A stretch of DNA of 64,000 bases from Vibrio marinisediminis (GCF_014050145.1 NZ_JACFYF010000013.1:1-64000); one strand, 5' to 3'. Counted from the stretch's first letter, positions 29,051-39,369 are shown. Notes: generated by a model not told the origin, from the letters alone. Numbers and translations are program-made.

Positions 29051-31225
29051 CTAGCTTTCAGATTTTACTGTTGTCGGTGCGACACGAACCGCACACTTGC
29101 TCGCCAATGAATGCAGTTCGGGCAACATTCTATAGATGAGATACAACTGCTGTAGTACCAGTCGTGCTGAGGAATCGTCTTCGTCACGCCATTCAGCGAG
29201 ACGAGCCTCTAGCGCAGGATCATCAATATCTGAAGTATCACAATCGATACAGCGATCATGAAGTTGGGTGTAAAGCACATCCAAATGGCGATGAATAACC
29301 CGGTGGGATTTCAGCACCAGTGCGTGGGTTGAATCATTATCGATACGTTGCCTGTGCGCGCCCATCGCAGAGATGTAACTGAGCAGGGCATGATTGAGTG
29401 TTAACAAACGAAAGCTCTCATCAACTGCTGAGTGGTACTTTCCGGGTTCAACTAACATCGCGCTAATTGCGGAAGACAAATTAGCATCTTGGTTGTGCGC
29501 ACTTCTGCGGGCAATACGGTATGCCAAGCTATCATTTTTACCAATTCGATACTGCCCAATAATCTGTGCTAGGTAGTCTTTGTTGGCTTTTACAGCTTCA
29601 GCCATCACTTTGTGTAATCGTTTTGATTGCCAGTCAGGAAAGATAAACGTTACCGCGGCGACCGCCAAACCACAGCCGATTAATGTATCGATCAGCCGTG
29701 GTAAAACCACTTCGAAACCTTCACCTAACTGGTTGAAACAAAACAGCACCAGCAAGGTGATAAAACCAGTGGCGTAACCATAGTTCGCCAATCTAAAGGC
29801 GAAAAAAGCGACACCAGAGGTGACAATGAAAAATAACTGTCCCTCTTGGGAAGGGAACATGGCAAGTAGTGGTGCGCCAACTAAAAGACCCGCGAGTGTC
29901 CCTAAGACACGTGCAACAAGTTTTTGCTTAGTTGCACTGTAGTTCGGTTGGCAGACAAATAGCGTAGTCAACAAAATCCAATATCCGCGCTCAATGCCTA
30001 ATAATTGAATGATGCCATAACCAACAGTCAGCGCGATGGACATGCGCACCGCATGACGAAATAGCATCGAATCACGATTAAGGTTCGCCTTAACACGCTG
30101 CCACATGACTTTTGGTGTGTGTGCATCAGTATCATCAAGTACGCCTTCTTCTAAGCGATTGACGTCTGGGTTATTGATGTTACTCAGTTGCTTATCGACC
30201 GTGGCTAAGTTATTGAATAGGTAGTTCAACTGCACCAATAGTAATCGCCATTCTGGGTTGTTTTGTTGCTGCAGGTAAGTAATTGCAGACTGCAGTTCAT
30301 CCAACGCCATGATGGAATCGTCATATTGATATTCATTCCCTAAACGAATAGCGGTGGCAATCTCTCGGCAAGCTTTGCTTTGAATCTCTAATAAGTGTTT
30401 GAAGCGGAACAACACATCAGAGCGTCCAAAATTTGTAGCCAGCTCTTGGTAGCGGTAGTGGCTCGAGCTCACTCGCTCATGAATATCTTGAGCAAGAAAG
30501 TAGATATTTAAAAAGCGGTCACTGGCGCCATCAATATGCCCGCGTTTTGAACGGCTCAACAGGGTCGTTTTGCATTGATTCAGTGCCGATACTGTTGCCG
30601 CATTTAAGTTGGCTTCGCGTATCCGATAAGGCTGCGGGTTTAAGTCAGAGATAGGGTGGAACAATTCACTTTTCGCATCAAGGTAATTGCCCAGTGAGAG
30701 AAACACATTGGCTAGACTTTGTTGCACGGGTTGCATTGGCCAAAACATGTGCCAAATCATCGACATAAAGAAGTACCATACAGCACCAGTAAGCAGCATC
30801 AGGGGCTGGAACCATAGGTTGGTACTTTCATGAGCGCCTAACATGGTGTAAATGGCAATCAACAATGAGCCAAATGCTATGCTCGCGTAGCGAGGACCAA
30901 TAGAGCCCAACATGATAAAGCCAAATGTCGAAAAGAATAACCCTAAGGCAAACAGTGGCGGTTGATTGAACAGTAATTCAATAGAAAATGAGGCGACGGT
31001 AAAACAGATCAACGTTAGCGTGACAGATTTAATTCTGCCGGTGAAGCTATCATCACTTTCAGCTAGCGCCGCGGCCATCACTCCTAAAGTTAACGGAATA
31101 ATCAATGAGTTGAGTTGAAAATGCCAAGTTGGGATCACTACCCCTAATAACGTAGTAAGTATCAGCAGGCTGTAATTGAAGGTTTTGTTTGCCCAGTAGA
31201 GACGTAATTGACTTAAAAAATGCAC
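29051..31225 (-). CDS. yccS: YccS-family inner-membrane protein (FUSC)
   Basis: A 724-residue membrane protein of two similar halves. Each has a six-helix membrane bundle followed by a cytoplasmic helical domain. Family segments match E. coli YccS by memory: LTLGVMAAALAESDD, LPPLFALG-type PPLFALGLFFSTFGFI, IAFGSLLIAIYTMLG, and YFLAQDIHERVSSSHYRYQ. The second bundle contains RGYWILLTTLFVCQPNYSAT, typical of FUSC (fusaric-acid resistance-like) proteins. Function is not settled; efflux is suggested by the family. It ends with a strong hairpin. Confidence 0.93.
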   Translation of the reverse strand: MHFLSQLRLYWANKTFNYSLLILTTLLGVVIPTWHFQLNSLIIPLTLGVMAAALAESDDSFTGRIKSVTLTLICFTVASFSIELLFNQPPLFALGLFFSTFGFIMLGSIGPRYASIAFGSLLIAIYTMLGAHESTNLWFQPLMLLTGAVWYFFMSMIWHMFWPMQPVQQSLANVFLSLGNYLDAKSELFHPISDLNPQPYRIREANLNAATVSALNQCKTTLLSRSKRGHIDGASDRFLNIYFLAQDIHERVSSSHYRYQELATNFGRSDVLFRFKHLLEIQSKACREIATAIRLGNEYQYDDSIMALDELQSAITYLQQQNNPEWRLLLVQLNYLFNNLATVDKQLSNINNPDVNRLEEGVLDDTDAHTPKVMWQRVKANLNRDSMLFRHAVRMSIALTVGYGIIQLLGIERGYWILLTTLFVCQPNYSATKQKLVARVLGTLAGLLVGAPLLAMFPSQEGQLFFIVTSGVAFFAFRLANYGYATGFITLLVLFCFNQLGEGFEVVLPRLIDTLIGCGLAVAAVTFIFPDWQSKRLHKVMAEAVKANKDYLAQIIGQYRIGKNDSLAYRIARRSAHNQDANLSSAISAMLVEPGKYHSAVDESFRLLTLNHALLSYISAMGAHRQRIDNDSTHALVLKSHRVIHRHLDVLYTQLHDRCIDCDTSDIDDPALEARLAEWRDEDDSSARLVLQQLYLIYRMLPELHSLASKCAVRVAPTTVKSES

Positions 31226-31489
31226 AGATTACCCATCATCCATTTATCGGAAATTTAATACACAATTAACCTCAAGCCCCTAGATTTAGAGTGACGCCAA
31301 GATTGCGGGTGCTTAGGAGGTTTATAGTATCAAACATTTATTACTAAACATCTGATGTGGATAAATATATGTTGCCGACTGCTCGATTTTTATTCCATTG
31401 CATGATTAACAAGGAATTTTCAAAACATTTTTCAAATAAAAACCCTGATACGGTATGATGAGAGCAATGGAATCTATAGGCCGAAAAGA

Positions 31490-33556
31490 ATGCAGCTAAT
31501 AGCGAATAAGACTGCAAAGTTCTTTATTCAAAACGAATACCACAGCATCACTGTTGATAATGACTATCTTGTCCTTTGTTCAGATAGCCAAGAAGATAGA
31601 ATTCCGTTCAATATTTGGAATGGACGCATCGAGTTTAAGCGAGGCGTATTTTGGGGTGGGCTACAGTTTTTTGCGCATCCGGAAGAAGGCAAGCAGCAAT
31701 CTTGGTTAATTCAAGGATTGCCGTTGGATAAATGCCGTCAATTTGCGCGCTATACGATCAAACATTATCAGCATTGGCATCAACAGCAATGTGCCCAACT
31801 TATAGAGCGCCTACCTCGTTGGGAAGAGCGTATTGCGGCTTTTGAACGTGCCCAACATTTTGTACCTCATTCTGAACTTGATCATTGGCTTCAAAGTGCC
31901 GAACAAGATTTCACAGAGATGTCGATGACACTTGAAGAAGCCACGCAAAGGCTTCCCAAGCGTATGCAAAAAGTTCTACCTTGGATTGAGGGCGCACAAG
32001 CAACGTTACAACAACGCAATAACGATTGGATCATTAACGAGCTTGATAATTGGGAAGTGCTGTTTTCACAAATTGAGTCGTCACCGCTTAACTTAACGCA
32101 AAAACAAGCCGTGCTGCTTAATGATAACAATAATCTAGTGTTAGCCGGTGCGGGTTCAGGCAAAACCAGTGTGTTAACCGCACGAGTTGCATATTTAATG
32201 CAGAGCCATATGGCTCAAGCTGATCAAATACTTATGCTGGCGTTTGGTCGAGATGCAGCCAATGAAATGAAGCAACGATTACTTAATAAAGTTGGTCCTT
32301 CAACTGAACAAGTTCGAGTGAATACGTTCCATCAACTTGGTCTGTATATCTTGCGTCAAGTCGAAGGGCATGAGGTCAAACTGTCGCCAGTGGCGTTAGA
32401 TGACAATTTACGTCAAGCGTGGTGTATGGATTGGTTGAAGCGCCACTGGATGACTCCGACAAGTTTCAAGCGTTGGCAAAAGCACTTAGCTAAGTGGCCG
32501 ATTGCATACATTGCGGGTGATGACGAGCTTGGCAGCCATGTTGAAAACCCGAAGCTTATTGCTTGGTTGGAAACACAAGTCATGCAATTGGCTGCGATGG
32601 GTTGTACGAAAAAAGAGCTACAAGAGCAAATTGTTGAACACAATGATTATAGCCGATTGAATAGCGAATTATCGTTGGTATGGCCATGCTATCAGGCATG
32701 GCAAGAAATGCTTAAAGAGCAGGGCGAGATTGACTTTAACACCATGATAAGCCGTGCTCATCAATATGTTGTTAAAGGCAAATTTTCGGCGCCATGGAAA
32801 TACATCATGATTGATGAATATCAGGATATTTCGCCGCAGAGATTGGCACTTGTTGAAGCCTTGTGTGCTCACAATCGTAACGAAGATTGTGTCTTGTTTG
32901 CTGTGGGGGATGACTGGCAATCAATCTACCAATTTGCCGGTTCGGATGTTGATCTAACTACTGGGTTCTCTCAGCGTTTTCCTAACTCGACTTTGCACTA
33001 TCTTGATACCACTTATCGATTTAGCAATCAGCTAGGCTTGGTAGCAAACCAGTTTGTACAGCAAAACCCGAATCAATTGGAAAAAGAATTAAAAAGCCAT
33101 AAAGAACACAAAGCGAAAGCCGTGGCTTTAATTCCTATGGGCAATGTGGAAAAAATACTCGACCAACTAGATCGTAAGAGTAAATCGAGTGCAAGTGTAC
33201 TCTTGCTTGCTCGCAATCATTACCATAAGCCAGAGCTACTCGATGATTGGAAGAAACAGTTTAAACAACTCAATATCGAGTTTATGACCTGTCACGCAAG
33301 TAAAGGTCGTGAAGCGGATTATGTCATCGTACTCAATGTGGATGAAGGTCAGTTTCCAGCGCGAGTGAAAACCTTACATCTTGATGGTGTGTTGACTCGC
33401 TCTAATGATGATTATCCATTTGCAGAGGAGAGACGCCTGTTCTACGTGGCGTTGACCCGAGCGAAGAAAAAAGTCTGGGTGGCTTATAATGGGAGCGGTT
33501 CGATGTTCGTCAAAGAACTGATTAACGATGATTACCCTGTGCAACGCAGCGGGTAA
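31490..33556 (+). CDS. helD: DNA helicase IV
   Basis: A 688-residue UvrD/Rep superfamily 1 helicase. The roughly 190-residue N-terminal region is characteristic of HelD. Walker A is AGAGSGKTSVL, then QILMLAFGRDAANEMKQRL (motif Ia), Walker B DEYQDISPQR, motif III GDDWQSIYQFAGSD, TYRFSNQLG, CHASKGREADYVIVLNV (motif V) and RRLFYVALTRAKKKVW (motif VI). It unwinds DNA 3'-5' using ATP. The start at 31490 has a weak ribosome site. A terminator follows 4 nt after the stop. Confidence 0.96.
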   Translation: MQLIANKTAKFFIQNEYHSITVDNDYLVLCSDSQEDRIPFNIWNGRIEFKRGVFWGGLQFFAHPEEGKQQSWLIQGLPLDKCRQFARYTIKHYQHWHQQQCAQLIERLPRWEERIAAFERAQHFVPHSELDHWLQSAEQDFTEMSMTLEEATQRLPKRMQKVLPWIEGAQATLQQRNNDWIINELDNWEVLFSQIESSPLNLTQKQAVLLNDNNNLVLAGAGSGKTSVLTARVAYLMQSHMAQADQILMLAFGRDAANEMKQRLLNKVGPSTEQVRVNTFHQLGLYILRQVEGHEVKLSPVALDDNLRQAWCMDWLKRHWMTPTSFKRWQKHLAKWPIAYIAGDDELGSHVENPKLIAWLETQVMQLAAMGCTKKELQEQIVEHNDYSRLNSELSLVWPCYQAWQEMLKEQGEIDFNTMISRAHQYVVKGKFSAPWKYIMIDEYQDISPQRLALVEALCAHNRNEDCVLFAVGDDWQSIYQFAGSDVDLTTGFSQRFPNSTLHYLDTTYRFSNQLGLVANQFVQQNPNQLEKELKSHKEHKAKAVALIPMGNVEKILDQLDRKSKSSASVLLLARNHYHKPELLDDWKKQFKQLNIEFMTCHASKGREADYVIVLNVDEGQFPARVKTLHLDGVLTRSNDDYPFAEERRLFYVALTRAKKKVWVAYNGSGSMFVKELINDDYPVQRSG

Positions 33557-33557
33557 T

Positions 33558-33590
33558 AAAAAACCGAAGGGAAACCTTCGGTTTTTTTGT
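33558..33590. terminator. Terminator after helD, possibly bidirectional
   Basis: AAACCGAAGG-GAAA-CCTTCGGTTT followed by TTTT, with A residues on the left that could serve mgsA on the other strand. Confidence 0.9.
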
Positions 33591-33622
33591 GTCTCACTTT
33601 TTCGATCTAGCGGGATTGACAG

Positions 33623-34078
33623 TTAAGTGCGCTCAGCTAAGTAAGCTTGATAATCGGGGATTTCAATATCAACTTCTGATTCAATGAGCTCGGAAGAAAA
33701 GAGGAATTTTGCGGTTGCACGATTGGTTGCGACTGGGATGTTCCAAACACTAGCAATACGCAGTAGCGCCTTTACGTCTGGGTCATGGGGTACGGCATTG
33801 AGTGGATCCCAAAAGAAAATCAGGACATCAATATTCCCTTCCGAAATGAGCGCGCCTAATTGCTGATCGCCACCCATAGGACCACTAATCAGAGATTTGA
33901 TTGCCAGCCCGGTTTCTTTGCTCAGCATGTGCCCTGTGGTTCCCGTTGCGTAAAGAAAATGCTTTTGTAACTTCTCTTTGTTCTCTTTTACCCAACGCAG
34001 TAATTCTGGCTTACAGTTATCATGAGCAACGAGTGCAACGTGTTTGTGGGCAGGCATGGTGCGCGTTGTTTTTTGCAT
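33623..34078 (-). CDS. mgsA: Methylglyoxal synthase
   Basis: A 151-residue enzyme converting dihydroxyacetone phosphate to methylglyoxal and phosphate, relieving sugar-phosphate stress. Catalytic and phosphate-binding residues are in place with E. coli-like numbering: H19/D20 (VAHDN), the GTTGHML phosphate loop at 46-52, D71 in [12 protein letters not shown]91 and H98 in [15 protein letters not shown]. It begins 9 nt after the torT stop codon, so it may be read from the torT promoter. An AGGAT ribosome site precedes it. Confidence 0.97.
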   Translation of the reverse strand: MQKTTRTMPAHKHVALVAHDNCKPELLRWVKENKEKLQKHFLYATGTTGHMLSKETGLAIKSLISGPMGGDQQLGALISEGNIDVLIFFWDPLNAVPHDPDVKALLRIASVWNIPVATNRATAKFLFSSELIESEVDIEIPDYQAYLAERT

Positions 34079-34087
34079 CTAATAATC

Positions 34088-35125
34088 CTAATTATGAACG
34101 TAAAACGTAGGGCGATACTCTGATGGAGACAGAGACTCGGCAACCACTTTAGGGTTGAGTTTGTTTGGTGTCAAAGCTTCAATGATTGGCGCTTCAATTT
34201 TTTCATAAGGTGTCCCATTCAGGTAATGGATAGCTTGCTGAACGGACAGTCGTCCTTGCAGTACCATCTTATCTGTAGGAGCAAATTCAACTCTATTTCT
34301 TAACAAACCACGGTAGACGCCATGACTAAGATAGGTCGATATTAAACCGATCTTCCCCGTTTTACCCGCATTACGAAGCTCACTAATCGCCGCTTCAATT
34401 GCCACAGCACTACCAACAATGTAGTCAATCTGGTGCGATTCTATCGATTTTTGCACCAAGTTGCGTTGCAACTCTTTATCGTTGTCTGCCCAATAGGTAT
34501 CAACAATACGTATATCACTACCTTGTAAGGCAGAGAGCAGTCCTTGAATGACGGGCTTGGTGCCACCACTCGATTTAGGGCCTGGTAACAGAGCAATATT
34601 TGTTACCCCTGAACCTTTTGGGTGTTTACGTTTTAGATATTCGCCTGTGTAGTAACCCATCCAATACCAATCGACGCCAACTTCACCTTTTAATATGTTG
34701 GCATTAGCTTGATCGACATCGAGTTGATTGACAGTGGCAAAGACGGGGATCGACGTTGAAGCTTGCTCTAAGGTTGAGTAGAACATGTCTGGTGCAACAG
34801 TACCCAAGATGATCGCGTCAGCATTCCATTTGCTGCACAGCGCTAACTGTTCTTGTTGTTTATCTTTATTTGGGTAACCTCCCGCTTCCAAAACGCGGAG
34901 TTCGACACCTTGTTTTCGAGCTTCGTCAACCATACCGTAATTAACCGATAGCCAATAAGAATCTTTGAGGTGAGGGTAGAGTGCACAAATGCGCAATGGG
35001 TCGCTCGCAGCAACTGAATTCGCAAATAATGAGCAAAATATAAATGAAGCGATGAGTTTTATGCGGATATTCAACGTTTGAGAAAATGACATGACGCTTT
35101 TCGTTGGATTAAATAGTGTAAACAC
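34088..35125 (-). CDS. torT: Periplasmic TMAO-sensing protein TorT
   Basis: A periplasmic binding protein of up to 345 residues. The signal sequence (IKLIASFIFCSLFANSVAA) lies near residues 25-43. The mature part starts DPLRICALYPHLKDSYWLSVNYGM, with EVGVDWYWMGYYTGEYL and PGPKSSGGTKPVIQG, typical of TorT. It binds trimethylamine N-oxide and signals to the sensor kinase TorS. The start may be at 35125 or at M13 (35089, MSFSQTLNIRI), which gives a more usual signal length. It is divergent from torS with only 47 bp between. torR and torCA are not nearby. Confidence 0.92.
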   Translation of the reverse strand: MFTLFNPTKSVMSFSQTLNIRIKLIASFIFCSLFANSVAASDPLRICALYPHLKDSYWLSVNYGMVDEARKQGVELRVLEAGGYPNKDKQQEQLALCSKWNADAIILGTVAPDMFYSTLEQASTSIPVFATVNQLDVDQANANILKGEVGVDWYWMGYYTGEYLKRKHPKGSGVTNIALLPGPKSSGGTKPVIQGLLSALQGSDIRIVDTYWADNDKELQRNLVQKSIESHQIDYIVGSAVAIEAAISELRNAGKTGKIGLISTYLSHGVYRGLLRNRVEFAPTDKMVLQGRLSVQQAIHYLNGTPYEKIEAPIIEALTPNKLNPKVVAESLSPSEYRPTFYVHN

Positions 35126-35172
35126 TGCAGAATATAGCGCATTCTGTAGGAGTTAAGAAGTGATCAATTTTC

Positions 35173-38058
35173 ATGTTACTTGCTAAAGCCAGTATTGGGC
35201 GCAAGCTACTGTTTGCTTTTCTTGCGATGGCACTGCTGGTGCTAATATCTTCTCTTATCGGTGTGTTTGGGTTTTCATCGGTAGCGAAAACTGAACGCAA
35301 CGTGGTTAACTCGGCAATTCCATCGATGATCGAAGCTCGTATGGTTGCAGAGTTGAGTTCTCGCATAATTTCGTCCGTCCAAACACTGACAAACTCGAAA
35401 ACAGAGGAACAAAGAAAGCAATCTGGTAAAGAGTTATTTGATCAACTTAGTGCTTTGCTAACCCATATTAAACAATTAGGTTCCGACTCCTTCGATTCTC
35501 AACTACTCACCACGCTGGAATCTGATGTTCAAAAAATCATAGATACTTTAGGTAAGTTAGGCATTGGTGTTGAGAAAAAAATATTTTTAGAAAAGGATAT
35601 CGCAGCTCGCACCGAAGAAATGCGCAGCCTCGCGCAGGAGCTTGAGCAACTTACCCGTACGCAGGTGTCCAATACCAGTACGATTGCAGTGGCAAACGTT
35701 ACTCATATTTATGATCTTTTGGCGCGTGATAAAACCGAACAAGCCTATCAAGCACTCGATGCGTTGGTTGAGGTGGATTTAGACTTGTCTGAGCGTTTAC
35801 ATGAACTACACCTACTCGCGTTTCAACTTCTTAACCAAATAGAAGAAATCCGTACCATTAGTAGTTCAGTGCGGCTGAATGATATTCGCGAGCAGTTTAA
35901 TCACAATCTCACCATTATGAAGCGTCGTGTACAAGCGGTGGAAGACCCAACACGTTCGGTGCAAATGTCTGACTTGATCACTAAGCTAGAAAAACGTGAA
36001 GTGATTTTTTCAGTCGTGCTGCAACGGCACATGAATGAGCGGCAATCACAAAAGCTAATGCAAGATACGCTCGACCAATTCAGCGCCTTAAATACGACAA
36101 TTAATAAACTAGTGGATGACTCGAATCGCGCGACAACCAAAGCAGTTGATGAGTTAAAAACCACACTCAACTATGCGCAACTAACGCTGACTATTATCAC
36201 CATTCTAGGCTTAGTGATCGTCGCACTTATTATTTGGAAAGTGGTGTACGTATCGGTACTGAAACGTTTGGCGGAATACTCTTCTGCATTACTTTCTATC
36301 GCCCAAGGGCAACTCAAGGTGGATCTGACCGTTAAAGGTAACGACGAACTTGCCCATATGGGGCAAGCGATCATCACCGCGAGAAATACCGCTCAAGCAC
36401 TGAAAATCGTGGCGGAAAGTGAAAGAGAAGCAAAGCGTCAATTACAAGTACATAAAGAGAGCTTGGAAGAGCTTGTTACTGAACGCACCGTGCAGTTGCA
36501 AGATACCAATAAGCGTTTGAATGACGAAGTGCTCAATCACGCACAAGCCCGTCATGAAGCAGAGCAGGCGAGTCGAGCTAAGTCAGCATTCTTAGCAACG
36601 ATGAGCCATGAAATCCGCACACCAATGAATGGTGTATTGGGTACGGCACAATTGCTTAGAGATGCAGGCTTAAACTCACAGCAGTCTTACTACGTCGATA
36701 TAATTAATCGCAGTGGTAAAACCTTACTCGCGATTCTAAATGACGTCTTAGACTACTCAAAAATTGAAGCCGGTCATCTAGAAATACGTCCGATAGATTT
36801 CAATTTGCATTACATGGTTGATGATGTAAACCAACTTATGCAAGGGCGAGCACAAGAGAAGCAACTTGAGCTAAGCTGCTTGATTGAAAGTGACATCAAG
36901 CCATTCTGGCTAGGTGATGTGACGCGTATTAGCCAAGTGCTGACCAATTTAGTGGGCAATGCCATTAAGTTTACCGAAACGGGTTATGTTGATATTTACG
37001 TTTCTTTAGAAGACGACCGCTATGTGACTTTCGAAGTGTCTGATTCTGGTATCGGCATTTCGGATAAAGAGATGGAAAATCTATTTGATGCATTCACTCA
37101 AGCTGAAGGTGGTCTAAGTAGCAAAGGCGGCACTGGGCTAGGTTTAGCGATCAGCAAGCGAATTGTTGAAGCGATGGGCGGTGCTTTAGGCGTTGAATCG
37201 GAAGTTGGGCGCGGCAGTCGATTTTGGTTTACCTTACCTCTGCAAGAAGGCAAAGAAGTCATCAAGAAAGAACAAGTGGTTAATAATTCACTGCAGGCTA
37301 AAGTATTACTTGTAGAAGACAACCCAGTAAACTGTATTGTCGCCGAAGGTTTCCTAACCAGTTTGGGGCATGAAGTGACCATTGCTGAAGATGGCGCAAC
37401 AGCAAAGCAGCTATTTAATCAACAGCGTTTTGATATCGCATTGCTTGATATTAATCTGCCTGATTGTGATGGGAGAGAGTTGCTTGAGGAGCTAAGAACG
37501 ATCCAAGACAAAATGGACCTTTTGGAACGTGATAAAACGCCATTCATCGCCGTATCGGCTCATGTATTTAGTGAAGAAGTTGAGAGTTACCTCAGTGCAG
37601 GTTTTGATGGTTACTTAGCAAAGCCACTTGATAAAGACGCATTGTGTGAACTGATTCAAAATCGATTAGAAGGGAAAACGCTCTTGCTTGATCAACAAAA
37701 AAACGCCGTGGCAACGTTAAACGCCAACCTTCTGATTAACAAAAAAGTGATGGAAGATGATTTACAAATCCTTGGCAAAGAGAAGATGCGCCAAATTGTC
37801 GATTTGTTTATACAAGGCAGTAATGAAATGGTTCAGAAACTCCAACTAGCCAGCAGTGAAGGGGATTCTCAAGAGGTGAAGCAATTGGTCCATAAGCTTA
37901 AAGGGTCGGCGGGAAGCCTCGGGCTGATAGCTTTACATGATTTGTGCCATACCATTGAGGCGTCAAACAACCCTAATGAGGTCTATATAACCACAAAACT
38001 TGAATTGGAAAACACCGTTGAGCAATCTATAGCGGGATTAGTTGCACTGTTGGCGTAA
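35173..38058 (+). CDS. torS: TMAO-responsive hybrid sensor kinase TorS
   Basis: A 961-residue unorthodox kinase. TM1 is at about 11-32, followed by a long helical periplasmic sensor (33-335), TM2 (337-358) and HAMP. The HisKA domain has H479 (FLATMSHEIRTPMNG) and the HATPase has DSGIGIS and GGTGLGLAI. The receiver has D759 (IALLDINLPD) and the C-terminal Hpt has H907 (VHKLKGSAGSLG). This four-step phosphorelay layout and the adjacent torT identify TorS, which phosphorylates TorR. The ATG at 35173 has no clear ribosome site; GGAG lies about 20 nt upstream. It ends 4 bp from the convergent yhhN-like gene. Confidence 0.94.
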   Translation: MLLAKASIGRKLLFAFLAMALLVLISSLIGVFGFSSVAKTERNVVNSAIPSMIEARMVAELSSRIISSVQTLTNSKTEEQRKQSGKELFDQLSALLTHIKQLGSDSFDSQLLTTLESDVQKIIDTLGKLGIGVEKKIFLEKDIAARTEEMRSLAQELEQLTRTQVSNTSTIAVANVTHIYDLLARDKTEQAYQALDALVEVDLDLSERLHELHLLAFQLLNQIEEIRTISSSVRLNDIREQFNHNLTIMKRRVQAVEDPTRSVQMSDLITKLEKREVIFSVVLQRHMNERQSQKLMQDTLDQFSALNTTINKLVDDSNRATTKAVDELKTTLNYAQLTLTIITILGLVIVALIIWKVVYVSVLKRLAEYSSALLSIAQGQLKVDLTVKGNDELAHMGQAIITARNTAQALKIVAESEREAKRQLQVHKESLEELVTERTVQLQDTNKRLNDEVLNHAQARHEAEQASRAKSAFLATMSHEIRTPMNGVLGTAQLLRDAGLNSQQSYYVDIINRSGKTLLAILNDVLDYSKIEAGHLEIRPIDFNLHYMVDDVNQLMQGRAQEKQLELSCLIESDIKPFWLGDVTRISQVLTNLVGNAIKFTETGYVDIYVSLEDDRYVTFEVSDSGIGISDKEMENLFDAFTQAEGGLSSKGGTGLGLAISKRIVEAMGGALGVESEVGRGSRFWFTLPLQEGKEVIKKEQVVNNSLQAKVLLVEDNPVNCIVAEGFLTSLGHEVTIAEDGATAKQLFNQQRFDIALLDINLPDCDGRELLEELRTIQDKMDLLERDKTPFIAVSAHVFSEEVESYLSAGFDGYLAKPLDKDALCELIQNRLEGKTLLLDQQKNAVATLNANLLINKKVMEDDLQILGKEKMRQIVDLFIQGSNEMVQKLQLASSEGDSQEVKQLVHKLKGSAGSLGLIALHDLCHTIEASNNPNEVYITTKLELENTVEQSIAGLVALLA

Positions 38059-38062
38059 TCAG

Positions 38063-38692
38063 TTAACTCGCCCACAAAACAGAAAGAGCAAATAAAGCTT
38101 GCGCTGTGTAGTAGGTAAACATGACAACATGGCGCGAGAATGCTGAACTGGCACGAAAACGGTCAATTGCCAGTACAAGGTCAGACATAATAAAGATGTA
38201 AGCACCAATCATGGCCATCCCAGCGATTGGACCTCCGGAACTAATCCAAGCAACCGTTGCGTTACTTGCCATGAATAAAATACTGACAAAATATAATCCT
38301 ACATACCATTTGTCTTTGCCGATGCTTGGCAGTAATAGCAGGTACACAATCAAACCAACGCAAGCAAACAGAATAGGCAGCCAAGTCGGCTGATAACTTT
38401 CTATTTTCTGTAAAAATGCATAGCCAAATGTGAATTGTGCGACAAGAAAACTGAATAATCCTGCACGAAAGCAGTCTTTTGGAAGCATTAAGAAAATGTC
38501 GCCAATCACGGAGATTGCCAAGCCTAAACCAATATATAACCCGTAATCCGAAGGTTGTGTTGGTGGGGTAAGAAAAACCATCACTGCAAGTAATGCAGCT
38601 GGTAAAGGTTTGGTTAAATAGAATAGCCATCGAGGTCCATGGCTAATCGAATAGATGTGAACCAAACACAAGGCAGCAATCACTAGCCACAT
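38063..38692 (-). CDS. YhhN/TMEM86-family membrane protein
   Basis: A 209-residue protein with about eight membrane helices. It contains YLTKPLPAALLAVM near residue 26 and LAISVIGDIFLMLPKDCFRAGLFSFLVAQ, the YhhN (TMEM86) signature. A later segment is FIMSDLVLAIDRF. Eukaryotic relatives are lysoplasmalogenases; the bacterial activity is less clear. It is convergent with torS and stands alone. Confidence 0.88.
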   Translation of the reverse strand: MWLVIAALCLVHIYSISHGPRWLFYLTKPLPAALLAVMVFLTPPTQPSDYGLYIGLGLAISVIGDIFLMLPKDCFRAGLFSFLVAQFTFGYAFLQKIESYQPTWLPILFACVGLIVYLLLLPSIGKDKWYVGLYFVSILFMASNATVAWISSGGPIAGMAMIGAYIFIMSDLVLAIDRFRASSAFSRHVVMFTYYTAQALFALSVLWAS

Positions 38693-38929
38693 AAATTTCT
38701 CGTTCCCTCTTACTGGTATAGTTAAGTTTATCGGGGGGTTACTAAACTTTTAGATCTTATCTGATTTTGTTAATAAGTGCTGATTTTTTTTAAACAAAGC
38801 GTTCAAATGACAAATCCAGATAATCAAACGTGGATACGCTTATGTTACAAGGTAACGCATTGAGCGCCAGCACTCTTTGATTATTGCCACTATGTTTAAA
38901 AGACCAACTATTTTGTAAGGAGTTTGACG

Positions 38930-39307
38930 ATGCACAATCCGATTGGTTGGTTTGAAATTTATGTCAGTGATATTGAGCGTGCGATTGCATTCTATCAAAA
39001 CGTTTTTAAAGTAACACTTGAGCCAGTAAATGACCCGAATGGGTCTGATATTGTTATGTGGTCCTTTGGATCTGCAATGCAGAGCTATGGCGCAACAGGG
39101 GCGTTGGTTAAAATGGATGGGATCAAAGTTGGCGGTAATAGCACCTTAGTCTATTTTTCATGCCAAGACTGTAGTGTTGAAGCGAAACGCGCGGAAATGG
39201 CGGGAGGTCAGCTTAAGCAAGCCAAAATGGCGATTGGCGAATATGGTTTTATCTCGTTGGTTGCCGACACGGAAGGTAATATCATTGGCTTGCATTCATC
39301 GCAATAA
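38930..39307 (+). CDS. VOC (glyoxalase/bleomycin-resistance) family protein
   Basis: A 125-residue vicinal-oxygen-chelate protein. It starts MHNPIGWFEIYVSDIERAIAFYQNVF, the typical first beta-alpha-beta unit, and ends FISLVADTEGNIIGLHS, the typical last strand with a metal-site-like Glu. The ATG at 38930 has AAGGAG 7 nt upstream; a TTG at 38924 is too close. Substrate and metal cannot be told. It stands next to a YqhD-like aldehyde reductase on the other strand, which may be chance. Confidence 0.88.
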   Translation: MHNPIGWFEIYVSDIERAIAFYQNVFKVTLEPVNDPNGSDIVMWSFGSAMQSYGATGALVKMDGIKVGGNSTLVYFSCQDCSVEAKRAEMAGGQLKQAKMAIGEYGFISLVADTEGNIIGLHSSQ

Positions 39308-39340
39308 AAAAGAGCCGGCTTAGCGCAGTCACTAAGCCGG
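39305..39340 (-). terminator. Terminator between the VOC gene and the yqhD-like gene
   Basis: CCGGCTTAG and CTAAGCCGG form a 9-bp stem; on the minus strand CTCTTTTTT follows, so it mainly serves the yqhD-like gene. Confidence 0.85.
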
Positions 39341-39369
39341 GGGAATAGTAAATCAATGTGCGTTATGCA

